Shown here piece after piece: positions 29,446-38,452 of a DNA stretch of 64,000 nt. The translations under genes and the position numbers were made by a program. Under the pieces are notes generated by a model. That model was not told the DNA's origin. It ran no database searches and saw only the letters and a program-made list of their open reading frames with translations. Every line of letters begins with the position of its first letter. Position 1 is the first letter of the stretch. The DNA is from Modestobacter italicus (lineage in GTDB: Bacteria > Actinomycetota > Actinomycetes > Mycobacteriales > Geodermatophilaceae), in contig NC_017955.1 of NCBI RefSeq assembly GCF_000306785.1, positions 1,984,001 through 2,048,000 of the forward strand. The letters run 5' to 3'.

Positions 29446-30337
29446 ATGCCCGCCGGGCCGGTCCGCAGGTCCCGGTCGCGGGTGGCCGGCGTGCTGACCT
29501 GCCTCGTGCTCGGCTGCCTCCCGACGGTGTCCTGCGGCCCGGCCGCGCCCGCCGCCCCGACAGCGCCCGAGCCGGCCGCGGTCGCGGCGGAGCCGCAGGC
29601 GGAGGTGACCGGTCGGCTGCTGCAGTTCCGCCGGGACGTCGAGCGCCGCCGGCTGGAGGTCCGGCTGGTCGCGGCGGAGGCCGGGCTGGTCGTCGAGGGC
29701 CTGGAGCTGCGCGCGCCGGGGCTCACCACCGGGCCCGCGGACGTCGCCGGCACCGTGCTCGTCCCGGCACCCGGGCTGGACCTCCCGGTGACCATGGGCC
29801 CGGCCGACTGCACCGTGCCGGCGGGCGCCCCGGTCGCCGCGCTGCGGCTGCGCGACGCGACCGGGGCCCAGCGGACGGTGGAGGTGCCGCTGGCCGACGA
29901 CGGCCTGGTGCAGCGGCTGCACGAGGCGGACTGCGCGGAGCAGGCGCTGCGCGACCAGGCCGGCATCACCGTGGTCGCGGCGGAGCCCGGTCGCGACCGG
30001 TCGGGGGCCGGCCATGCGGGTGTCGATCGAGCTGCGCCGGCTCACCGGGTCCGACCCGGTCCGGGTGACCGGCACCGGGTCGAACACCGTCTACGACATC
30101 ACCGCGGTGGGCCCGCTGCCCACCCTGGTCGAGCAGCCCGTGGTGCTGCAGGTCGACATGGTGCCGGCCCGCTGCGACGTCCACGCGCTGGGCGAGAGCT
30201 ACCGGACCGGGCTGATCGGGCTGGTCCTCGCGCTGGGGGACGCCGCGCCCCGGCCGCTCGTGCTCACCCCCGCCGACGACGTCCGGACGCAGCTGGAGAC
30301 CTTCGCGGTGACCACCTGCCGGACGCCGCCGGACTGA
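29446..30337 (+). pseudogene. putative lipoprotein gene with a frameshift near 29.96-29.99 kb
   Basis: The ATG at 29446 follows GAGGGGA and opens an Arg-rich signal peptide with lipobox-like cysteines (LVLGC, TVSC) and a Pro/Ala linker. The body reads normally up to ADCAEQALRDQAG, with paired cysteines (ADCTVPAG, EADCAEQ). From about 29985 good coding sequence continues in another frame (WSRRSPVATGRGPAMRVSIE, then LRRLTGSDPVRVTGTGSNTV, ending CRTPPD at 30337), while the first frame becomes Arg/Gly/Pro junk. Two halves in frames 1 and 2 imply one gained or lost base. It may be a real mutation or a sequencing error. Full length would be about 297 residues. Function unknown; likely a surface lipoprotein. 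Confidence 0.65.
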
Positions 30338-30342
30338 CCGGC

Positions 30343-31344
30343 TCAGCGGCGGCGCCGCCGGACCAGCGCGGTCGACCCGGCCAGCACGCCGGCACCGAGG
30401 GCGGCCAGCGCGCCGTGGTGCCGGCCGGCCCAGATCTGCGCGTCCCAGGTCCACTGCTGGTCACCGAACCGCCCCTCGGCGCCGAAGTCCCGCCCGTCGG
30501 GGCCGTCCGCGGGCTCCCACAGGTTCACCGGGTCGTCGGCGGTGGCGTCGGCCGCGGTGAGCTGGCCGTCGATGCCGGTGCGGGCCAGGTACCAGTCCAT
30601 GAACTGCGGCCACACCTCGCTGCCCAGCACGGTGTAGACGGTCGGCAGCCCGATCCACCAGGCCCGCCGCGGGTGCTCGCTGGCGTGCACCAGGCAGGCG
30701 CCCATCAGCTCCGGGGCGTAGATCGGCGCGACCGGCTGCGGCCGCTTCGGCATCTTGTTGAGCACCCAGTCGAACTGCGGGGTGTTCACCCCGGGCAGGT
30801 CGACCCGGGTGATCCGGACGCCGCTCCGCTCCGCGCGCAGCTCGGTGTGCACCGCCTCGGTGAAGCCCTTCACCGCGTGCTTGGCGCCGCAGTAGGCGCT
30901 CTGCAGCGGGATGCCGCGCCGCCCCAGCGCCGAGCCGGTCTGCACGACCACGCCCCGGTTCCGCGGCCGCATCCGGGCCAGCGCCGCCATGGTGCCGTGC
31001 ACGAAGCCCAGGTAGGTCACCTCGGTCACCCGCCGGTACTCCGCCGGGGTGATCTCGGGGAACGGGGCGAAGACCGCGGTGAAGGCGACGTTGACCCAGA
31101 CGTCGATCTCGCCGAGCTCGCGCTCCACCCGGTCGGCCGCCGCGTCCACGGCCTCGGCGTCGGCGACGTCCACCGGCACCACCAGCGGGGTGCCGCCCGC
31201 GGCGCGGACCTCCTCCGCGGCGGCGGCCAGCCCCTGCTCGCCCCGGGCGAGCAGGGCCACCCGGTCGCCGCGGCGGGCGAACGCGACGGCGGTGGCGCGG
31301 CCGATCCCCCCGCTGGCACCGGTGACGACGACGGTCTTGGGCAT
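30343..31344 (-). CDS. SDR family oxidoreductase with C-terminal extension
   Basis: A 333-residue short-chain dehydrogenase. N-terminal VTGASGGIG binds NAD(P). The usual NNAG motif reads WVNVAFTAVF, so the Asn-Ala-Gly part is altered. The catalytic Ser is in QTGSALG and Tyr-Lys in YCGAKHAVKG. About 90 extra residues follow the core (WWIGLPTVYTVLGSEVWPQF, MDWYLARTG) and end in a short hydrophobic, Arg-tailed segment (ALAALGAGVLAGSTALVRRRRR), which may anchor it to the membrane. The set matches a widespread actinobacterial SDR subgroup of unknown substrate. Start ATG 31344. Confidence 0.85.
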   Translation of the reverse strand: MPKTVVVTGASGGIGRATAVAFARRGDRVALLARGEQGLAAAAEEVRAAGGTPLVVPVDVADAEAVDAAADRVERELGEIDVWVNVAFTAVFAPFPEITPAEYRRVTEVTYLGFVHGTMAALARMRPRNRGVVVQTGSALGRRGIPLQSAYCGAKHAVKGFTEAVHTELRAERSGVRITRVDLPGVNTPQFDWVLNKMPKRPQPVAPIYAPELMGACLVHASEHPRRAWWIGLPTVYTVLGSEVWPQFMDWYLARTGIDGQLTAADATADDPVNLWEPADGPDGRDFGAEGRFGDQQWTWDAQIWAGRHHGALAALGAGVLAGSTALVRRRRR

Positions 31345-31417
31345 GGGTCTCCTCAGCAGGGTCGGGCGGGGTGCCCCGAGCATGCGGGTGTTGCCCGTCC
31401 GGCGCAGCAGCAGGTGG

Positions 31418-31786
31418 TCAGCCGAGCCGGGCGATCGCCAGCCCGGCGCCCCCGGCGAGCACGGTCAGCAGCAGGGTGCCGACGGCGTTGCCGGCCGCCT
31501 GCCGGCGCCGGCCGGCCTGCAGCAGCCGGACCGTCTCGACCGAGGTGGTGCTGAAGGTGGTGTAGCCGCCGCAGAAGCCGGTCCCGACCACGGTGCGCAG
31601 CGCGTCGGGCTCCCCGCGGAAGAGCACCAGGCCGACGACGACGCCGAGCAGCAGCGACCCGGTTCCGTTGACCAGCAGGGTGGCCCAGGGGAAGGTCGTC
31701 GGCCAGCGGTGCCGGACGGCGCCGTCCAGGCCGAACCGGGCCAGCGCCCCGGCGCTGCCGGCCAACGCCACCCACAGGGCGGTCAC
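31418..31786 (-). CDS. crcB: fluoride channel CrcB/Fluc, second of a pair
   Basis: A 122-residue four-helix membrane protein of the Fluc family, which exports fluoride as dual-topology dimers. Family marks are the N-terminal GSAGALARFGLD, LLVNGTGSLLLG and the GTGFCGGYTTFSTTSVE segment on the third helix, with its break and the Thr/Ser/Phe residues of the fluoride pathway. The GTG at 31786 overlaps the preceding crcB as GTGA, so the two are made together and probably form a heterodimer, as in other species with paired genes. No fluoride riboswitch is visible upstream of the pair. Confidence 0.92.
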   Translation of the reverse strand: MTALWVALAGSAGALARFGLDGAVRHRWPTTFPWATLLVNGTGSLLLGVVVGLVLFRGEPDALRTVVGTGFCGGYTTFSTTSVETVRLLQAGRRRQAAGNAVGTLLLTVLAGGAGLAIARLG

Positions 31787-32223
31787 CGGGTGCGCCCGGC
31801 GACGGCGATGCCGGCCGCGGCGGCAGCCAGGCCGGCGACCACGCTGGCCACCCCGTACCCGAGCGCCGTCGTCCACCGGTCGGCGTCGGCCAGCAGGTCG
31901 ACCTCGACCGCCAGGGTGCTGTAGGTGGTCAGGGCACCGCAGAAGCCGGTGCCGGCGAACAGCCGCAGCGCGCGCCGCCTGCCGACGTCGGGCCCCCGGC
32001 GGGCCAGGGCCTCCAGCAGCAGCCCGAGCAGGAAGGCGCCGGCGACGTTGACCAGGAAGGTCGCGGTCGGCCAGCCCTCCGCCGGGGTGGGCAGCCACCG
32101 GCCGACGGCGTACCGCACCGGCGTGCCCAGGAGGCCACCTGCCGCGACCGCCAGGACCAGCAGCGGCCGGGAGTGCGCCGGACGCACCGCCGGGGCCGGC
32201 CGCAGGTCCGGTTCGTCGGTCAT
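31783..32223 (-). CDS. crcB: fluoride channel CrcB/Fluc, first of a pair
   Basis: A 146-residue Fluc protein with a 20-residue Pro/Arg-rich N-terminal tail before the first helix. It has AAGGLLGTPVRYAVGRWLP, LVNVAGAFLLG and GTGFCGALTTYSTLAVE, the same third-helix signature as its partner. The two paralogues differ along their length, which fits heterodimer formation with opposite orientation. GGAGGAGAG precedes the ATG at 32223. The gap of 37 bases to the HATPase gene upstream suggests they share a transcript. Confidence 0.92.
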   Translation of the reverse strand: MTDEPDLRPAPAVRPAHSRPLLVLAVAAGGLLGTPVRYAVGRWLPTPAEGWPTATFLVNVAGAFLLGLLLEALARRGPDVGRRRALRLFAGTGFCGALTTYSTLAVEVDLLADADRWTTALGYGVASVVAGLAAAAAGIAVAGRTR

Positions 32224-32260
32224 CGCGCCCAGTCTCTCCTCCGGAGGTGGAGGCGGCCGG

Positions 32261-32770
32261 TCACCGGCAGGGCTGGTGCCGCCTGGTCGCCGCCAGCCGC
32301 GGCTTGGGCAGCGCGTCGACCACCTCCGCCGGCGCCTCGGCGCGGGTGTGGTCGACCCGCGCCCAGACGGTCTTGCGGACGCCGTCGCTGAACCAGCCGT
32401 GCGCGCCGCAGACCCGGGCCACCACGTACAGCCCGAGCCCCCCGAGCGCGGCGTCCCGGTCGACGGCGGGGGCGGGCCCGACGTCGGGGGCGGCGTCGCT
32501 CACCTCCAGCAGCCAGTGCGTCGGGGTCCGGGTCAGCGTGATCTCCACCGGCCCGCCACCGTGCCGCAGCGCGTTGGAGCCGACCTCCTCGAACACCAGC
32601 AGCAGCCGCTCGACCGCACCTCCGGCGACGGTCCCGGCCGCCTGCTCGGTGGCCAGCGCGGTGGCCAGCGAGCGCCGGGACCGGGTCAGCTCGGCCGCGG
32701 ACCCCGGGGTCCACCGGCCGACGAGGGACGCCCCGCCCTCGAGTGCGGGCGGGGGTCGGTTCCCCCACAT
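32261..32770 (-). CDS. HATPase regulator (RsbW/SpoIIAB-like serine kinase)
   Basis: A 169-residue cytoplasmic protein with a GHKL/Bergerat ATPase fold. The N-box is canonical (LLLVFEEVGSNALRHGGG, Glu and Asn kept), then VEITLTR, EVSDAAPDVGP and GGLGLYVVARV. Such single-domain proteins are anti-sigma factors or serine kinases that phosphorylate STAS antagonists. No sigma factor or STAS gene adjoins it; the nearest are 7-10 kb away. ATG 32770 and the GTG three bases upstream are both possible starts. The first 25 residues look disordered. Confidence 0.8.
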   Translation of the reverse strand: MWGNRPPPALEGGASLVGRWTPGSAAELTRSRRSLATALATEQAAGTVAGGAVERLLLVFEEVGSNALRHGGGPVEITLTRTPTHWLLEVSDAAPDVGPAPAVDRDAALGGLGLYVVARVCGAHGWFSDGVRKTVWARVDHTRAEAPAEVVDALPKPRLAATRRHQPCR

Positions 32771-32930
32771 CACGTCGGTCAACTGCCCTCCCCGTCCTGG
32801 CGGCGCTCGGCGAGGGGTCGTGCCCACCGCCCGGCGCTCGGCCCCGCTGTCTCCATCGGCGGGTGGAGGCCCGGACGTGATCGGCTGCGCCCGACCCGGC
32901 CGCGTGCGGTCCAGGAGGCTACCGGCGCCC

Positions 32931-34527
<1,597 letters not shown>

Positions 34528-34529
34528 CG

Positions 34530-35297
34530 ATGGGCATTCTCGAGGGCAAGAAGATCCTGGTCGCGGGCGTGCTGACCGAGCAGTCGATCGCGTTCTCGGT
34601 GGCGCGGATCGCGCAGGAGCAGGGCGCCACCGTCGTGCTGTCCAACTTCGGCCGCGCCCTGTCGCTGTGCCAGCGGATCGCCAAGCGGCTGCCGCAGGAG
34701 GCGGCGGTGGTCGAGCTGGACGTGACGAACACCGAGCACCTGTCGACGCTGGCCGACCGGCTGCGCGAGCACGTCGACGGTCTCGACGGCGTCGTCCACT
34801 CGATCGGCTTCGCCCCGCAGGAGGCGATGGGCGACGGGTTCACCGAGGTCGCCTGGGAGCACGCGGCCACCGCGTTCCAGGTGTCCACCTGGTCGCTGGC
34901 CTCGCTCACCCAGGCCTGCCGGCCGCTGTTCGGCGACACCGCCTCGGTGGTCGGCCTCACCTTCGACGCCACCGTGGCCTGGCCGGTCTACGGCTGGATG
35001 GGCGCGGCCAAGGCGGCGCTGGAGTCGACCTCCCGCTACCTGGCCCGCGAGCTCGGCCCGGAGGGCGTGCGGGTCAACCTCGTCGCCGCCGGCCCGCTGC
35101 GCACCATGGCGATGAAGTCGATCCCGGGCAGCTCCCAGTTCGAGGAGGCCTGGGAGGGGCGTGCCCCGCTGGGCTGGTCGGTCACCGACACCGAGCCCGC
35201 CGGCAAGGCCGTCGCCGCCCTGCTGTCGGACTGGTTCCCCGCCACGACCGGTGAGATCGTGCACGTCGACGGCGGCTTCCACGCCGTGGGGGTATGA
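34530..35297 (+). CDS. inhA: enoyl-ACP reductase InhA/FabI
   Basis: A 255-residue NADH-dependent enoyl-ACP reductase, the last step of each fatty-acid elongation cycle and the isoniazid/triclosan target in relatives. It lacks the classical TGxxxGIG motif and has LVAGVLTEQSIAFSVA instead, as FabI/InhA do. HSIGFAPQEAMG, LTFDATVAWPVYGWMGAAKAALES (active-site Tyr and Lys) and AAGPLRTMAMKSIPG follow in InhA order. It is sandwiched between fabG and hemH with spacings of 2 and 7 bases, the same trio as in Mycobacterium. Confidence 0.95.
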   Translation: MGILEGKKILVAGVLTEQSIAFSVARIAQEQGATVVLSNFGRALSLCQRIAKRLPQEAAVVELDVTNTEHLSTLADRLREHVDGLDGVVHSIGFAPQEAMGDGFTEVAWEHAATAFQVSTWSLASLTQACRPLFGDTASVVGLTFDATVAWPVYGWMGAAKAALESTSRYLARELGPEGVRVNLVAAGPLRTMAMKSIPGSSQFEEAWEGRAPLGWSVTDTEPAGKAVAALLSDWFPATTGEIVHVDGGFHAVGV

Positions 35298-35304
35298 CGG
35301 TCTG

Positions 35305-36468
35305 GTGACCGACCTCGCGCGCCCCCGGCACCTGCTGCCCGCGGGCGCCTCCCTCACCCCTCCCGACCAGCAGCCGGACCAGGACCCCTCGCTCGCCGTC
35401 CGCAACAACGGCGGCGTCGAGCCGTCGGCGGCGCCGGCGCCGGCCGGCCGCCGGGAGGCGCTGCTGGTGCTCGGCTTCGGCGGCCCCGAGGGCCACGACG
35501 ACGTGATGCCGTTCCTGGAGAACGTCACCCGCGGCCGCGGCATCCCGCGGGAGCGGCTCGAGGCCGTCGCCGAGCACTACCACCACTTCGGTGGGGTGAG
35601 CCCGATCAACGACCAGAACAAGGCGCTGGTCGCCGCCCTCGAGGCCGAGCTCGCCGCGGCCGGCACCGCCATGCCGGTGTACTGGGGCAACCGCAACTGG
35701 GCGCCCTACGTCGAGGACGCCTGGCGGCAGATGGCCGAGGACGGCGTCGAGCACGCCTACGTGCTCGCGACCTCGGCGTACGCCTCGTTCTCCGGCTGCC
35801 GGCAGTACCACGAGGACGTCGCCCGGGCGCGCATCGCGCTGGAGCTGGACCCCGCGGCGCCGGCCGGACCCACCGCGGAGAAGCTGCCGCACTACTTCGA
35901 CGCCCCCGGGTTCGTGCAGGCCAACGCCGAGGCGCTGGCCACCGCGATCGCCGCGCTGCCCGCCGACCTGCGGGACACCGCGCGGCTGGTCGCCACCGCG
36001 CACAGCATCCCGGACGCGATGGCCGCCGTCGCCGGGCCGCAGGGCGGTGCCTACGAGGCCGAGCTCATGCGCGCCGCGCAGCTCGCCGTGGACGCCGCCG
36101 CGCCGGGGCGTCCCTTCGACCTGGTCTGGCAGAGCCGCAGCGGGCCGCCGTCGGTGCCGTGGCTGGAGCCCGACGTCAACGACCACCTCCGGGCGCTGGC
36201 CGAGGCGGGGGAGAAGGCGGTCGTCGTCTTCCCGGTCGGGTTCATCAGCGACCACCTCGAGGTCATCTGGGACCTGGACAACGAGGCCGAGGAGACCGCC
36301 GGCGAGCTCGGGCTGGCCTTCGTCCGCGCCGGGACGGCCGGCACCCACCCGGCGTTCGTCACCACGCTGCGCGAGCTGCTGGAGGAGCGGCGGGCCGGCG
36401 GCGAGCCGCGCCTGGGCACCAACTGCCCGGCGAGCTGCTGCTTCGTCCAGCGCCCCGCGCGGCCCTGA
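35305..36468 (+). CDS. hemH: ferrochelatase (coproporphyrin ferrochelatase type)
   Basis: A 387-residue ferrochelatase that inserts Fe2+ into a porphyrin; in actinobacteria the substrate is coproporphyrin III. The core LLVLGFGGPEGHDDV, HYHHFGGVSPINDQN, WGNRNWAPYV, VATAHSIPD (metal-binding His), WQSRSGPPSVPWLEP, VFPVGFISDHLEV and the active-site Glu in that last segment are all present. The C-terminal NCPASCCF cysteines fit the [2Fe-2S] cluster of actinobacterial enzymes. About 50 disordered residues precede the core. The GTG at 35305 lies 7 bases after inhA. A long inverted repeat follows the gene. Confidence 0.95.
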   Translation: MTDLARPRHLLPAGASLTPPDQQPDQDPSLAVRNNGGVEPSAAPAPAGRREALLVLGFGGPEGHDDVMPFLENVTRGRGIPRERLEAVAEHYHHFGGVSPINDQNKALVAALEAELAAAGTAMPVYWGNRNWAPYVEDAWRQMAEDGVEHAYVLATSAYASFSGCRQYHEDVARARIALELDPAAPAGPTAEKLPHYFDAPGFVQANAEALATAIAALPADLRDTARLVATAHSIPDAMAAVAGPQGGAYEAELMRAAQLAVDAAAPGRPFDLVWQSRSGPPSVPWLEPDVNDHLRALAEAGEKAVVVFPVGFISDHLEVIWDLDNEAEETAGELGLAFVRAGTAGTHPAFVTTLRELLEERRAGGEPRLGTNCPASCCFVQRPARP

Positions 36469-36486
36469 CCCCTCCAGCCGGTTGAC

Positions 36487-36537
36487 CATCGGCGAACGGT
36501 CGCCCGGCACGCCGTCGGGCCCGACCGTTCGCCGATG
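36487..36537. terminator. long inverted repeat after hemH
   Basis: Two perfect 16-base arms (36487-36502 and 36522-36537) flank a 19-base GC-rich loop that can extend the stem with a two-base bulge. It starts 18 bases beyond the hemH stop, so it is probably the terminator of fabG-inhA-hemH. Its arms contain ACGGTCG/CGACCGT, so a role as a protein-binding site cannot be excluded. Confidence 0.6.
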
Positions 36538-36636
36538 ATCGACGCAGCTCCGGGGGCTGGTGCGCCAGGACGGCGACGAGGAGGATCGCCGGACCGGGGC
36601 GGACCACCCCGGCTCGCCCGTGCCCGAGGAGCGGCC

Positions 36637-37110
36637 ATGAGCGAGCCCACCAGCAGCCCTGACCTCCCGCCCGTGGCGGGGATCAGCCACGTCGGCCTCA
36701 GCGTCGCCGACCTGGACGCGGCGGTGGACTTCTGGACCCGGGTGATGGGGTTCGAGGTCACCACCCGGATGCCGGGGCTGTGCTTCGTCGTCCACCGCGA
36801 GGCGCGGCTGGGCTTCGGGCTGACCGACCACGGCGGTGCGGCCCGTGGGGTGTTCGACGAGCGGCACACCGGCCTGGACCACCTGGCGCTGGCCGTGCTG
36901 GACACCGGGGCGCTGCAGGCCTGGGCCGACCGCCTGGACGCCCACGACGTCCCGAACTCCGGGGTGGTGCCGACCGACTCGGGCTGGCACCTGAACGTGC
37001 GGGGTCCGGACCGGTTCCCGCTCGAGCTCTTCGTGATGTCACCGGCGGCCGCCGCCGCGTTCGGGCTGGACTCGCCCGACCAGGCGGTCGCCAGGAGCGG
37101 TCGGACCTAG
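36637..37110 (+). CDS. VOC superfamily (glyoxalase-like) protein
   Basis: A 157-residue protein of the vicinal-oxygen-chelate superfamily, with paired beta-alpha-beta-beta-beta modules. Candidate metal ligands are His in GISHVGLSVADLD, His in HTGLDHLALAV and Glu in FPLELFVM. It may be a dioxygenase, isomerase or antibiotic-binding protein; the substrate is unknown. GAGGA precedes ATG 36637 at 7 bases. Its TAG stop shares a CTAG tetramer with the stop of the convergent gene. Confidence 0.8.
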   Translation: MSEPTSSPDLPPVAGISHVGLSVADLDAAVDFWTRVMGFEVTTRMPGLCFVVHREARLGFGLTDHGGAARGVFDERHTGLDHLALAVLDTGALQAWADRLDAHDVPNSGVVPTDSGWHLNVRGPDRFPLELFVMSPAAAAAFGLDSPDQAVARSGRT

Positions 37111-37844
37111 CGCGGGACCCAGTTGTAGGCGGCGACCGTGGCGTGCCGGACGGCGTCGGCGAGCGGGCGCAGCGCGTCGTCGCGGGCCGCCGCCTGGGCG
37201 TGGGTGACGGCCGCGCCGGGGGCATCGGCCATCGCCAGGTCGAGGACCTGGGACAGCCGCTGCGCCCGGCCCAGCACCGACAGCGCCAGCGGCTCGTGGT
37301 CGGCGGGCAGCCCCGGCGCGCGGACGGTCCGGGCCAGCCCGGCCAGCAGCGCGGGCACCTCGGGGTTCCACCGGGCCAGGTCCAGCGCCACCAGGGTGCG
37401 GGCCGCGTCGCCGACGGCGAGGTCGAGCTCCCCGGAGACCGCCCGCAGGTTGCCCTCGACCGCGGGCGGGACCGGCGGGGCGGCCGCCAGGTCGACCGCC
37501 GTCCAGGAGACGGCCTCCGGGCCGAGGTCCTCGGGCACCAGCGCGACCCGCTCACCGACCGCGGCCTGGCCGGACTCGAGCGCCGCCGCCACCAGCGCCG
37601 GGAGGGCCGGGATGCCGCGGGTGTCCCCGGGCACCGGCAGCACCAGCCGCAGCCGCCGCTCGCCGAGGCCGCGCAGCGCGCTCAGCGCCCAGCCGAGCGG
37701 GACGGCCTCGTCGGTGCCGGGGAGCCCGACCACCCGGTGGGCGGTGTCGCCCAGCAGGGCGTCGAGGGCGGCGTCGTAGGAGGCCCGGCCGGAGAGCCAG
37801 GCGGTGGCCCAGACGGCGACCCGGCCGGCGGCGATGTCGTGCAC
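37107..37844 (-). CDS. conserved actinobacterial hypothetical protein
   Basis: A 245-residue soluble protein without a recognised domain. The GTG at 37844 begins VHDIAAGRVAVWATAWLSGR. Notable parts are LRLVLPVPGDTRGIPALPAL, VGERVALVPEDLG and a C-terminal helical region (THAQAAARDDALRPLADAVR) ending AYNWVPR. It looks like a compact alpha/beta domain plus a helical bundle. The longer frame upstream runs into the antisense of nfeD. It is the sole minus gene between the VOC gene and nfeD, and its TAG overlaps the VOC stop in CTAG. Confidence 0.65.
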   Translation of the reverse strand: MHDIAAGRVAVWATAWLSGRASYDAALDALLGDTAHRVVGLPGTDEAVPLGWALSALRGLGERRLRLVLPVPGDTRGIPALPALVAAALESGQAAVGERVALVPEDLGPEAVSWTAVDLAAAPPVPPAVEGNLRAVSGELDLAVGDAARTLVALDLARWNPEVPALLAGLARTVRAPGLPADHEPLALSVLGRAQRLSQVLDLAMADAPGAAVTHAQAAARDDALRPLADAVRHATVAAYNWVPR

Positions 37845-37923
37845 GACTGCCGAGGCTACGACCCCCGCGCCACTCGCCCGCGAGGGCACCGCCGGTCGGC
37901 CGGCGCGTGCCAGACTGCGAAGC

Positions 37924-38355
37924 GTGGCTGCCTGGTTGCTCTGGTTGATCGCCGCAGGCCTGTTCGCCGCCGGCGAGATGGCCAGCCTGGACCTGGTGCT
38001 GCTGATGTTCGCCGGGGGTGCGCTGGGCGGCATGAGCGCGGCGTTCCTGACCGACAGCGTCCCGATCCAGCTGCTGGCGTTCGTCGTCGTCTCGGCGGCG
38101 CTGCTGGTCGTCGTCCGGCCGGTCGCCAAGCGGCACCTGGTCGACCGCACCCCCGAGCAGATCGACGGCGTCGCCGTGTACGTCGGCCGGACGGCGGTGG
38201 TGAGCCAGCGGGTGGACAACGAGTCCGGGCTCATCCGGATGGGGCACGACGTGTGGACGGCGCGGACCCAGCTGGACGACGAGGTCTTCGAGGTCGGTGA
38301 CGAGGTGCGGATCGTGCAGATCGAGGGGCCGATCGCCTACGTCGGCCACTGCTGA
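37924..38355 (+). CDS. NfeD-like membrane protein
   Basis: A 143-residue short NfeD protein. Two or three N-terminal helices (LLWLIAAGLFAAGEMAS; LVLLMFAGGALGGMSAAFL; IQLLAFVVVSAALLVVVRPV) lead to a soluble OB-fold domain (VYVGRTAVVSQRVDNESGLI, EVGDEVRIVQIEG). NfeD proteins partner with SPFH/stomatin proteins in membrane microdomains, and an SPFH gene follows 97 bases downstream. There is no ribosome binding site, but CAGACT ends 7 bases before the GTG, suggesting a leaderless message. Confidence 0.85.
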   Translation: MAAWLLWLIAAGLFAAGEMASLDLVLLMFAGGALGGMSAAFLTDSVPIQLLAFVVVSAALLVVVRPVAKRHLVDRTPEQIDGVAVYVGRTAVVSQRVDNESGLIRMGHDVWTARTQLDDEVFEVGDEVRIVQIEGPIAYVGHC

Positions 38356-38360
38356 CCACG

Positions 38361-38400
38361 CGTCGGGGTGAGCCGGGGAACCGAACCGGCGCCCCCGACG
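38361..38400 (+). terminator. interrupted hairpin between nfeD and SPFH gene
   Basis: CGTCGGGG (38361) plus GCCGG (38372) can pair with CCGGC (38386) and CCCCGACG (38393-38400), giving a 13-pair stem with small bulges. It may terminate the short nfeD message partly or act as an intercistronic stabiliser. Confidence 0.4.
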
Positions 38401-38452
38401 TCTCGGACGGTGCAGGATCGTTGCACGCACCACCTCCCAGGAACGGAGCACC

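Noticed and set aside
25977..29969. Extended start of the cyclase-STAND gene up to 29969
   Set aside because: The added N-terminus is Ser/Ala/Arg low-complexity and overlaps the lipoprotein gene on the other strand; the GTG at 29234 gives a sensible start.
32224..32260. Fluoride riboswitch upstream of the crcB pair
   Set aside because: The gap is only 37 bases, too short for the aptamer, and shows no matching sequence.
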